Shown: positions 41,917-49,759 of the stretch, one piece after another
How positions within the stretch are numbered: position 1 is the stretch's first letter
Layout of the letters: each line of letters opens with the position of its first letter
Origin: Castellaniella sp. S9
GTDB taxonomy: Bacteria; Pseudomonadota; Gammaproteobacteria; Burkholderiales; Burkholderiaceae_B
Assembly: GCF_027257175.1 (NCBI RefSeq)
Contig: NZ_JAPFGD010000009.1
Span: forward strand, 62,001-126,000
Direction of reading: 5' to 3'
Length of the DNA: 64,000 nucleotides
Notes under the pieces: model-generated
Told to the model about the DNA's origin: nothing
The model's input: the letters and a program-made list of their open reading frames with translations, nothing else
Database searches by the model: none
Made by a program: the position numbers and the translations under genes

Positions 41917-42846
41917 ATGAACACCACTTCCAACGAGAAATCGTATTTCGACCTCCACACCTCGGGCATCGGCTACCTCCAGCGTGTCCGTGAGGTGCCC
42001 GTCAGGGGCGGCCGCCGTGCGCAGCCCTTCCTGGCCTGCACCATCGCCGCGCTGGTCGGCCCCGCCAGGGACCCGAGCTACCGCTACTTCGACGTCAAGG
42101 TCTCGGGTGCCGAGGCCAAGAAGCTCGTTCAGCGCTACATCGGCGTTGACGATTCCAAGCAGCGACCGCTGGTGCGCTTTCGCCTCGGCGACCTCTGGGG
42201 CGATGCCTACATCCGCGACAAGGGCGAACAGAAAGGCCAGGCCGCCGCATCCCTCAAGGCGCGACTGCTCAAGGCCGAGCTGATCGAGCGGGCCGAACTG
42301 GCTTCGATCGAGCAGCACGAGTTGATCACCCGTGGCATCGGCTACCTCAACCGTCCGAAGGACGTCACCCCCAAGGATGGTGACCCGTTCCTGTCGTGCT
42401 CCATCGCCGCGCTGGCCGGACCTGTCGATGAACCGGAATATCGGTACTTCGACACGATCGTCGCCACCCCTGAAGCCGAGCATCTGGTTCGCCGATGCGT
42501 GCAGGCCATCGAAGGGGATCGCAAGGTGCTGATCGCCTTTCGTCTGAACGACATGAAGATCGATCCGTACATCCGCACCAAGGGCGAGCACGCTGGGGAA
42601 CCGGCCGCAAGCCTGGAATCGACGCTGGTCCACATCGGTCTGATCAAGATCGACGGCACCCAGGTCTATCCGACGAGCCAGGCGCATGCCGAGGCAGCGC
42701 CAGCGGAGGACGCACCCGCGTCCGAAGCCGCCAACGCCATCGACACTGCCGCCGACGCCGTTTCCTACCAATCTGCCGAGCCCGCCGAGCGCGAGCCCGA
42801 ATGTGCAGTCGAGGAGCAGGAGCCGGCATTGGCTGCTTCGTTCTGA
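41917..42846 (+). CDS. STY4534-family ICE replication protein (tandem domain)
   Basis: A 309-residue protein of the STY4534/DUF3577 family. The domain occurs twice: GIGYLQRVREVPVRGG...PFLACTIAALVGPARD at about residues 14-115 and GIGYLNRPKDVTPKDG...PFLSCSIAALAGPVDE at about 135-230, each followed by YRYFD and a DPYIR/DAYIR block. An acidic, Ala/Glu-rich tail follows. Usual relatives carry one copy. The family is linked to island replication by name, without biochemical proof known to me. Ribosome site ATGGAGATTCACC; preceded by leader RNA copy C. Confidence 0.78.
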   Translation: MNTTSNEKSYFDLHTSGIGYLQRVREVPVRGGRRAQPFLACTIAALVGPARDPSYRYFDVKVSGAEAKKLVQRYIGVDDSKQRPLVRFRLGDLWGDAYIRDKGEQKGQAAASLKARLLKAELIERAELASIEQHELITRGIGYLNRPKDVTPKDGDPFLSCSIAALAGPVDEPEYRYFDTIVATPEAEHLVRRCVQAIEGDRKVLIAFRLNDMKIDPYIRTKGEHAGEPAASLESTLVHIGLIKIDGTQVYPTSQAHAEAAPAEDAPASEAANAIDTAADAVSYQSAEPAEREPECAVEEQEPALAASF

Positions 42847-42854
42847 TCCGGCAC

Positions 42855-42881
42855 GGCCCCTCACGGGGCCTTGCCTTTTTC
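42855..42881 (+). terminator. rho-independent terminator
   Basis: GGCCCC-TCAC-GGGGCC then TTGCCTTTTTCC, eight bases after the stop of the preceding gene and 23 bases before the next start. Confidence 0.75.
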
Positions 42882-42904
42882 CTATTCGTCCAAGGAGAAC
42901 CATC

Positions 42905-43594
42905 ATGGCAGCCACATCGGCACCTACGAGATCAGCCCTACCCATCGTCGTCCCGGGCCAGCTCACGTTGCGGACCATCCGGGGCAAGAACGGCCCGTTC
43001 ACGGTTGGGCGCCTTTCTACCCCCATCGGCGAGTTCGCGGTTAAAGACGCGGAGTTGGAGCAGTACCCCGAAGGAAAGTACGACGGGGATTTCGTCATTC
43101 GCTACATCTTCGCGAAGTCCTATCCGGTCGCGGGCGGCGCGCGGTTTGAAGTGCGCGCAAACCTCGACGGCATGACGCTCAACGGCATCGACAAACTGAG
43201 TCGTGATGAGGCCCGCAGCTTCGCCACCCAGGAAGTCGATCCACTCGATGAAGAGCTGGGGACGCAGCCTGCGGAAACGCCGGCCAAGCCCGCCAAGGCC
43301 TCCAGACCCGCCAAGCCCGCACCCGTGCAGGCCTCGGCGGACCCGCTGGTCGATACCACGCCCTTCGGTGTGGATGCACCGACGCCCGCTGCGGCGGCTG
43401 CCCCTGGCAGCACCGAAGAGGGCGACGTTGCTTTGTTCGGCTTGCTCTGGCCGCTGGGCGATTCCGTGAAATTGGATTCGACCATCGACCGCCGCGCCCT
43501 GCGCGCGCAGATCGCCCGCCTGGGCGATCTGGGCTACGCGCTGGACTTCAAAACGCAGGAGTGGAGCCGCCAGGCCGAACTGCAACCTGCGTGA
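42905..43594 (+). CDS. DUF3275-family ICE protein
   Basis: A 229-residue protein of the DUF3275 family: PIVVPGQLTLRTIRGKNGPF, TVGRLSTPIGEFAVKDAELE, KYDGDFVIRYIFAKSYPV, then a Pro/Ala/Lys-rich linker (about 120-165) and a conserved end DVALFGLLWPLGDSVKLDST. Function unknown; a steady member of clc-type ICE cores. Ribosome site AAGGAGAACCATC. Confidence 0.75.
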   Translation: MAATSAPTRSALPIVVPGQLTLRTIRGKNGPFTVGRLSTPIGEFAVKDAELEQYPEGKYDGDFVIRYIFAKSYPVAGGARFEVRANLDGMTLNGIDKLSRDEARSFATQEVDPLDEELGTQPAETPAKPAKASRPAKPAPVQASADPLVDTTPFGVDAPTPAAAAAPGSTEEGDVALFGLLWPLGDSVKLDSTIDRRALRAQIARLGDLGYALDFKTQEWSRQAELQPA

Positions 43595-43688
43595 TCGCAG
43601 ACACCGCATGCGCGGTGTTCTTCATCCACCCGCCGGGGCTCTTTCCCTATGCGGGGAGGCCCCCGGCTTTCTTCTGGAGGTCTCCATC

Positions 43689-44015
43689 ATGTCCACCATC
43701 GATTGCGATACACCCCGTTCTTCGCTGGGTGAACCCGCGTGGCGAGCTGTTTGCAAGACAGCCGCCGAGCACGCCCAGCGTGGTTGTGGCCTGTCCTGGG
43801 ACCACTGGGTCACGCTTTTCAGTTCGGAGATCGACGCGCAAGCCAGTCGATTGCCGGAAGAGCAACGCGCACAGGCGCTGCAGATCGCACAGGAATGGGG
43901 CTACGCCACACCGGCCGAAAGGCAGGAAACCCAGGACTGGAACGCCGAAAACGGCTACTGCTCGCACGGAATCGAACTGGGTTATTGCCCGTCCGGTTGC
44001 GATTCGGACTATTGA
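43689..44015 (+). CDS. conserved ICE protein of unknown function
   Basis: A 108-residue protein with a C-terminal Cys motif (GYCSHGIELGYCPSGCDSDY), which might bind zinc, after a helical body (LSWDHWVTLFSSEIDAQASR). Start at 43689 after CTGGAGGTCTCCATC. The leader holds a CGCATGCG-type hairpin and a CCGCCGGGG/CCCCCGG pair with a pyrimidine tract. Confidence 0.58.
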   Translation: MSTIDCDTPRSSLGEPAWRAVCKTAAEHAQRGCGLSWDHWVTLFSSEIDAQASRLPEEQRAQALQIAQEWGYATPAERQETQDWNAENGYCSHGIELGYCPSGCDSDY

Positions 44016-44117
44016 GGTCCGGCACACGTCATCGCCGCTTGCGCGGCTTTTCTCCACCCCTTGGGGCAGCACCTGCCTCAGGGGCGGTGCTGTTTCCGAT
44101 TCACCGAGGACATCACC

Positions 44118-44459
44118 ATGAGTCGGCACTACTTCGACACCGTTCACAAGGGCTTTCCCATCACCGTCGTACTGGGCTGGGACCGGCCGGCAAATTACTT
44201 CTTCCTATTCATCGAAAAGCCGGCCGAGCTGATCGACGATACCGCGAAGGTCGAGAGCGACGACTTCTTGTACAGCAACCTGCACGAGAGCGACCCGTTC
44301 AACCACTACCTGGACTACTACCGAGTGGTCCTGCGCCATTTCCACATCGACGTGCCCGAAAGCATGTTCACCGAAGTCCAACAGGACTGCGAGGGCAACG
44401 TTGGCAACCGTGTAGTCAAGCATCAGGCCGACGGCTCGTTCACCGAACAGACGTTCTGA
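44118..44459 (+). CDS. conserved ICE protein of unknown function
   Basis: A 113-residue, acidic, His/aromatic-rich protein (SRHYFDTVHKGFPITVVLGW; YFFLFIEKPAELIDDTAKVE; FNHYLDYYRVVLRHFHIDVP). No family known to me. The leader contains GCCGC-TTGC-GCGGC followed by TTTTCT and a second GCACC/GGTGC hairpin, then GAGGACATCACC before the ATG. Confidence 0.58.
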   Translation: MSRHYFDTVHKGFPITVVLGWDRPANYFFLFIEKPAELIDDTAKVESDDFLYSNLHESDPFNHYLDYYRVVLRHFHIDVPESMFTEVQQDCEGNVGNRVVKHQADGSFTEQTF

Positions 44460-44563
44460 ACGCCCAAGCGGATCGAACACCTTATCCGCATTCCTTCATC
44501 CCTAACGGGGCATTCGCTGCCCCTGCGGGCGGTGCTGCCCCTCATTTCATCGAGGACACCACC

Positions 44564-45214
44564 ATGCACGCACACACTTCATCCACCACGCTGTTCCACA
44601 TCGACGAATGCCCGGACCTGATGGCCGACGCCTGCGTCGGCGACGACCAGGGCAGCCTGATCTTCCTGTCCATCTGGGCGCGCGACACCGCCGTCCAGCA
44701 GTTCCTCGCCCGCCTGACCCTCGGGCGCGACGAGCAGGGACTGGACCAGTTCCACATCCTCACCGACCAGGGCGGCAGCGTCCCGGTGTTCATCGGCAAC
44801 GTCGATCATCTGGAGAAGCGCATCACGCGGGCCTACCGGCGCACGCTGTTCGGCTCCCTCTCCAACGTGTGGCTGTTCGACCGGCGCTGCGTCAAGCCCG
44901 ACAAGGCCAACGCCAGCGCACTGGCATTGCTGCCACGCGACAGCGCCCACCGGCTTGACCGCCTGTGGACGCTGGTGCGCGACACCTGCCCGTTGCCGCT
45001 ACTCGACCACTGGCGCGAAACCGTGCTGGAGCTGCTGCAGACCCGCGAGATGCTGGCCCGCCTTCCGTTCGCCCTTGGGCCGTTGGAAGGCCATCGGCTC
45101 GCCATCGACGTGCCGGCGCTGACCCTGGCGCTGGGCTCTCTGATCCGCAGTGACGCACTCACCGCCTATCCCTATCCGGCCAAGATTTGGACGCCGAAAG
45201 CGGTAGCGGCTTGA
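44564..45214 (+). CDS. conserved ICE protein of unknown function
   Basis: A 216-residue soluble protein (LFHIDECPDLMADACVGDDQ; WARDTAVQQFLARLTLGRDE; HLEKRITRAYRRTLFGSLSN). The N-terminal part has the look of a small alpha/beta regulator, the C-terminal part is helical. Start at 44564 after CGAGGACACCACC. The leader's GGGGCA/TGCCCC hairpin resembles that of its neighbours. Function unknown. Confidence 0.58.
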   Translation: MHAHTSSTTLFHIDECPDLMADACVGDDQGSLIFLSIWARDTAVQQFLARLTLGRDEQGLDQFHILTDQGGSVPVFIGNVDHLEKRITRAYRRTLFGSLSNVWLFDRRCVKPDKANASALALLPRDSAHRLDRLWTLVRDTCPLPLLDHWRETVLELLQTREMLARLPFALGPLEGHRLAIDVPALTLALGSLIRSDALTAYPYPAKIWTPKAVAA

Positions 45215-45278
45215 TCCACCCGCGGAGGCACGCCTTGGCGTGCTTCCGCCATTCCTTCCCGCCAACCAGGAGACTTCC

Positions 45279-46388
45279 ATGGCCCGCATGTTCCCGCGGC
45301 TCGCCCGCAATTTCGCCAAGAACGGTTACTACCCGACCGACGAACCCACGCTCGAAAGAGCCCTTAACGCACTGATGCCCAGCGACGGGACGATGTGCAT
45401 CCTCGATCCCTGCGCCGGCGAAGGCGTGGCTGTCGCCGAAGCCGCCCATGCCCTCGGGCGCGAGCAGACCAAGGCGTTCGCCGTCGAGTTCGACGCGGAG
45501 CGGGCACGCCATGCCCGCGGCCTCGTCGATCATTGCCTGCACGCGGACCTGATGGACACAATGGTCTCCAAGCAGTCGTTCGGACTGCTCTGGCTCAACC
45601 CGCCGTATGGCGACCTATCCAAGGATGTCAATGGCAACATCGGCTATCAAGGCCAGGGCCGTGCCCGCCTCGAAAAGCTGTTCTACCAACGCACCCTGTC
45701 GCTGCTGCAGTACGGCGGCGTGCTGGTCTTCATCGTCCCCGGCTACGTGCTCGACGCGGAGCTGGTCGGCTGGCTGACACGCCACTACACCGATTTGCGG
45801 ATCTACCGAGCGGTGGAGACGCAGTTCAAGCAGGTGGTGATCTTCGGCCGCAGGGCACGCCAGCGCGAGCAGGCCCTCGATGGCGTCAAGGCCATGCGCA
45901 ATCTGCTGCTGCAGGTGGGGCTTGGCGAAGTCGAAGCCGAGGAACTGCCGAGCGATTGGCCGTTCCTGCCGTACATCGTCCCCGCCACTCCGGCCGAGCC
46001 GGAGCATTTCTTTCGCGTGACGATGGAGCCCGAGCAGTTCGCCGACGAAGTTGGCCGGTTGCAAGGCCTCTGGCCGTCGCTGGACACGCACCTGGGGGCC
46101 GCGCAGCAGTCGCTGCGTCCACCGGCGCGTGCTCTTTCCCACTGGCATCTTGCCCTGGCGTTGGCCGCGGGTGCGATCTCCGGCGTGGTGCGCTCCAAGA
46201 CCGGGCGTGTGCTTGTCGTCAAGGGGGACACCCACAAGGACAAGACGCTCCAGCGGGAATTCACCGAACGCGACGATGGCTCCATCGCCGAGACCCGCAT
46301 CTTCACCGACAAGTTCGTTCCCGTCATCCGCGCGTGGGACATGACGCCTGGCTCCCCAACTCGGGGCGAGGTGTTGACCATTCGCTGA
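45279..46388 (+). CDS. DUF6094 adenine-methyltransferase-like protein
   Basis: A 369-residue protein with a methyltransferase fold: SAM-binding motif ILDPCAGEGVAVAEAA at about residues 38-53 and the adenine-N6 catalytic motif LLWLNPPYGDLS (NPPY) at about 103-114. The C-terminal half is unlike known restriction methylases. It is followed by the large helicase. NPPY points to N6-adenine methylation of the ICE's or host's DNA; loss of activity cannot be excluded. Ribosome site CAGGAGACTTCC. Confidence 0.75.
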   Translation: MARMFPRLARNFAKNGYYPTDEPTLERALNALMPSDGTMCILDPCAGEGVAVAEAAHALGREQTKAFAVEFDAERARHARGLVDHCLHADLMDTMVSKQSFGLLWLNPPYGDLSKDVNGNIGYQGQGRARLEKLFYQRTLSLLQYGGVLVFIVPGYVLDAELVGWLTRHYTDLRIYRAVETQFKQVVIFGRRARQREQALDGVKAMRNLLLQVGLGEVEAEELPSDWPFLPYIVPATPAEPEHFFRVTMEPEQFADEVGRLQGLWPSLDTHLGAAQQSLRPPARALSHWHLALALAAGAISGVVRSKTGRVLVVKGDTHKDKTLQREFTERDDGSIAETRIFTDKFVPVIRAWDMTPGSPTRGEVLTIR

Positions 46389-46431
46389 CCTCTTTCCACC
46401 GCCGACGGTTCGGCGTTTCTTCTCCCACCAC

Positions 46432-46478
46432 GGGGCATGCCATTGCCCCTGTGGGGGTGGTGCATGCCCCATTTTTCT
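46432..46478 (+). terminator. terminator-like hairpin before the helicase gene
   Basis: GGGGCATGC / GCATGCCCC with an internal, partly paired loop, followed by ATTTTTCTTC; only 14 bases before the helicase start. Confidence 0.65.
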
Positions 46479-46491
46479 TCGGAGCATCACT

Positions 46492-48771
46492 ATGTCCCTC
46501 GATCTTGAATCTACTGCCGCAGAAGCCACTCCCGTGCAGGGTGAACTGCTCGACGCGGCACCTTCTCCTCTGACCCTGAGCCTTCAGGATTTCGTCGGTG
46601 AGTTCGGCGACGAATTGCTGGACTCTCTCAATCGGGCTAACCCGCCGGTCTATACCGGCCAGCCACAGGCGCACCGCCAGCTCATCGTCGCCAGCCTCAA
46701 ACGCAAGCTGTTTGAGGCCCAGGCCGAAGTCGTCTATGCCGCCGCCGAGCTGCTGGTCGATCGTGGCGAACGCGCCGCGATCGTTAATGGCGAGATGGGG
46801 TGCGGCAAGACGACCGTCGGCATCGCCACGGCCGCCGTCCTCAACGCCGAAGGCTACCGCCGCACCCTGGTGCTTTCGCCGCCACACCTGGTTTACAAGT
46901 GGCGACGCGAGATCCAGGAGACGGTGACGGGCGCCAAGGTCTGGGTCCTCAATGGTCCGGATACCCTCGTCAAACTTATCAGGCTGCGCGAGCAGTTGGG
47001 TGTGCAGCCCACGGGCCAGGAGTTCTATGTCCTGGGGCGCGTCAGGATGCGGATGGGGTTCCATTGGAAGCCTGTCTTCACCCGGCGGCGCACCCGCCAC
47101 GGAGACGTGGCGGCCTGCCCGGACTGCGGCACTGTCATCACCGACCTTGACGGCGAGCCGGTCAACCCGATCGCACTCGAAGCCGAGGAGTACCGCAGGA
47201 AGTGCAGCCATTGCGCCGCGCCCTTGTGGACGCTGATCCGTCCGAGAAGCCTGTCCGGCAGTGACCAGTCCTCGGCTGTCCTCAAAGCCTTGAAGCGCAT
47301 CCCGACCATCGGGGAAGTCACCGCGCAGAGGCTGATGCAGAAGTTCGGTGATGGCTTCCTGGCCTCGATGCTGGGCGACAACATCCATGAGTTCATCAAC
47401 CTCATGGATGGCAGCGGCGAGCTGGTGTTTTCCGACCGTCAGGCCACGCGCATGGAACGTGCGATGGCCAACATGGAGTTCGGCTTCGGCGAGGGCGGCT
47501 ACCAGCCGTCCGAGTTCATCAAGCGCTACCTACCGCAAGGCACGTTCGACCTGCTCATCGCCGACGAGGCACACGAGTACAAGAACGGCGGAAGCGCCCA
47601 GGGCCAGGCCATGGGCGTGTTGGCGGCGAAGGCTCGCAAGACCTTGCTGCTGACCGGCACGCTGATGGGCGGCTACGGCGACGACCTGTTCTACCTGCTG
47701 TTCCGAGCCCTACCCGGGCGAATGATCGAAGACGGCTACCGCCCGACCACGAGCGGCAGCATGACCTCGGCCTCGATGGCGTTCATGCGCGATCACGGTG
47801 TCCTCAAGGACATCTATTCCGAGAGCACTGGCACGGCGCACAAGACCGCGAAAGGCACGAAAGTCAGTGTCAGAACGGTCAAGGCTCCGGGCTTCGGCCC
47901 CAAGGGCGTGTTGCGTTGCATCCTGCCGTTCACGATCTTTCTCAAGCTCAAGGACATCGGCGGCAACGTCCTGCCGCCGTATGACGAGGAGTTCCGTGAA
48001 GTCGCGATGGACACGGCGCAAGCCGCGGCCTACCGCGATCTGGCGGGTCGGCTCACCGCGGAGCTGAAACAGGCTCTGGCGCGACGCGATACGACCTTGC
48101 TGGGCGTGGTCCTCAACGTGCTGCTGGCCTGGCCGGATTGCTGCTTCCGGTCGGAGACCGTGGTGCATCCGCGCACGCGCAACACCTTGGCGTTCGTCCC
48201 GGCTCAGTTCTCTGAGTTCGAGCTGACGCCGAAAGAGCGCGAGCTGATCGACGTCTGCAAAGAGGAGAAGGCGCAGGGCCGCAAGGTTCTGGCCTATACG
48301 GTCTATACCGGCACGCGCGACACCACGTCGCGCCTGAAGGTGCTGCTGGAGCAGGAAGGCTTCAAAGTGGCGGTACTGCGCGCAAGCGTGGATGCCAGCC
48401 GCCGCGAGGACTGGATCGCCGAGCAGTTGGACCGTGGCATCGACGTGCTCATCACCAACCCCGAACTCGTCAAGACGGGATTGGACCTGTTGGAGTTTCC
48501 GACGATCGTGTTCATGCAGTCGGGCTACAACGTGTACTCGCTCCAACAGGCGGCACGCCGCTCCTGGCGCATCGGGCAGAAACAGCCTGTGCGCGTGATC
48601 TACCTCGGCTACGCCGGCTCCTCGCAGATGACCTGCCTTGAGTTGATGGCCAAGAAGATCATGGTCTCGCAGTCCACCTCGGGCGATGTGCCCGAATCCG
48701 GGCTCGATGTCCTGAACCAGGATGGTGATTCCGTCGAGGTTGCACTGGCCCGGCAACTGGTAACCGCCTGA
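46492..48771 (+). CDS. SNF2/DEAD-like helicase of ICE
   Basis: A 759-residue superfamily 2 helicase: Walker A NGEMGCGKTTVGIATA (about residue 101), motif Ia LVLSPPHLVYKWRREI, a four-Cys zinc finger (CPDCGTVITDL...CSHCAAP, about 205-245), DEAH box LLIADEAHEYKNGG (about 357), motif III LLTGTLMGG and the C-terminal lobe ending VYSLQQAARRSWRIGQKQPV. The QQAARRSWRIGQ motif is SNF2-like. It follows the DUF6094 methylase, so the two may act together. Whether it serves transfer or defence is unknown. Closed by a strong terminator. Confidence 0.82.
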   Translation: MSLDLESTAAEATPVQGELLDAAPSPLTLSLQDFVGEFGDELLDSLNRANPPVYTGQPQAHRQLIVASLKRKLFEAQAEVVYAAAELLVDRGERAAIVNGEMGCGKTTVGIATAAVLNAEGYRRTLVLSPPHLVYKWRREIQETVTGAKVWVLNGPDTLVKLIRLREQLGVQPTGQEFYVLGRVRMRMGFHWKPVFTRRRTRHGDVAACPDCGTVITDLDGEPVNPIALEAEEYRRKCSHCAAPLWTLIRPRSLSGSDQSSAVLKALKRIPTIGEVTAQRLMQKFGDGFLASMLGDNIHEFINLMDGSGELVFSDRQATRMERAMANMEFGFGEGGYQPSEFIKRYLPQGTFDLLIADEAHEYKNGGSAQGQAMGVLAAKARKTLLLTGTLMGGYGDDLFYLLFRALPGRMIEDGYRPTTSGSMTSASMAFMRDHGVLKDIYSESTGTAHKTAKGTKVSVRTVKAPGFGPKGVLRCILPFTIFLKLKDIGGNVLPPYDEEFREVAMDTAQAAAYRDLAGRLTAELKQALARRDTTLLGVVLNVLLAWPDCCFRSETVVHPRTRNTLAFVPAQFSEFELTPKERELIDVCKEEKAQGRKVLAYTVYTGTRDTTSRLKVLLEQEGFKVAVLRASVDASRREDWIAEQLDRGIDVLITNPELVKTGLDLLEFPTIVFMQSGYNVYSLQQAARRSWRIGQKQPVRVIYLGYAGSSQMTCLELMAKKIMVSQSTSGDVPESGLDVLNQDGDSVEVALARQLVTA

Positions 48772-48781
48772 TCCTCTGTCT

Positions 48782-48815
48782 GCCGGCATCCCTTTTGGGG
48801 TGCCGGCGGTTTTTC
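48782..48815 (+). terminator. rho-independent terminator
   Basis: GCCGGCATCCC / GGGTGCCGGC with a TTTTG loop, then GGTTTTTC. Confidence 0.85.
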
Positions 48816-48911
48816 TAGGAAATTGCTGCTCGGAGGATTTGATCGCCGCCCCCGTTTCCAACGCCGGGAAGGCTAAACTGATCGGACAATATCGAAATCT
48901 AAGGAGGCACT

Positions 48912-49691
48912 ATGGCTATGGTGATCGAAGCCGCATATGCAGACGGCACTGGTGTAGCCAATGCACTGCGTATGTCTCAGGTGCAGTGGCACGAGTTGCA
49001 ACGGAATTACCGCGTTGGTGATCTGCAGATGCCTTGCTGCAGCGCTCCAGCGGTCCCCAAGGTCAGTGCTAATGGCTACCCATTCTTCGCACATCTAGGA
49101 GGTGCGTGCACTACTTCCGAAGAAAGCCAATGGCATCTGGCGGCCAAGATACTTGTGCGCAGCGTGCTCGAAGACTTGGGTTGCCGCGCTTCGGTTGAAA
49201 TGCCGGGTTCGGGTGACGCAGGCCGCTGGCAGGCTGACGTTTGGGGTGAGCGCAATGGTGTTAGGTTGGCCGTCGAGATCCAAAGGTCGTATCAGTCGCT
49301 CCGCGACTACCGTAAACGCCAAGGGCGGTACAGCGACGAGGGCGTCAAGTCGCTTTGGTTGTTGGGGCAGGAGCGATACAGCACTCTCGCAAAGAGCATG
49401 GGCAAGGAGCGCTTGCGCACCGAATTTGGGGGTAAGTTCCCGCCAGGCGGACACTTCGGCCCGTGCCTTCCTGATCTACCCGTCGCGATGCTTGAGCTAG
49501 AGCCAGTGCCCACGATCAAAGGTGCCGGATTCTTTACTGCGACCCTTCCAGACCTGCTTGAGGCAGTGCTAAGCAATCGCTTTCTCTGCATTGACGGTCT
49601 TTGGTGTATTAATAACCTGGACTCGATGAGTAGCGCCGCCAAACGCTCACACGAGCTCGCCGCAGCCAAGCGCGTGGCGGCAAACACGTAG
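48912..49691 (+). CDS. CoiA-like nuclease-domain protein
   Basis: A 259-residue protein with the CoiA layout: an N-terminal metal-binding-like part (MPCCSAPAVPKVSANGYPFF then AHLGGACTT) and a PD-(D/E)xK-like core (GRWQADVWGERNGVRLAVEI then QRSYQSLRDYRKRQGRYSD) with the D and ExQ residues of the fold. CoiA is a competence protein in Gram-positives; related domains occur in mobile elements. Start ATG 48912 after AAGGAGGCACT. It converges on gajB with 68 bp between. Its lower GC than the ICE core suggests it arrived with the Gabija genes. Confidence 0.65.
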   Translation: MAMVIEAAYADGTGVANALRMSQVQWHELQRNYRVGDLQMPCCSAPAVPKVSANGYPFFAHLGGACTTSEESQWHLAAKILVRSVLEDLGCRASVEMPGSGDAGRWQADVWGERNGVRLAVEIQRSYQSLRDYRKRQGRYSDEGVKSLWLLGQERYSTLAKSMGKERLRTEFGGKFPPGGHFGPCLPDLPVAMLELEPVPTIKGAGFFTATLPDLLEAVLSNRFLCIDGLWCINNLDSMSSAAKRSHELAAAKRVAANT

Positions 49692-49759
49692 TTCGGCTGT
49701 GGTGCTCCTTGTCATGTGCCGAAGAAACGCCCGGGCTCCTCAGTTCCTATGGCCAGTAC

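Noticed and set aside
37700-48000. CRISPR array among the repeated hairpins of the small-gene array
   Set aside because: The repeats are hairpins with different sequences, not evenly spaced direct repeats, and no cas genes are present.
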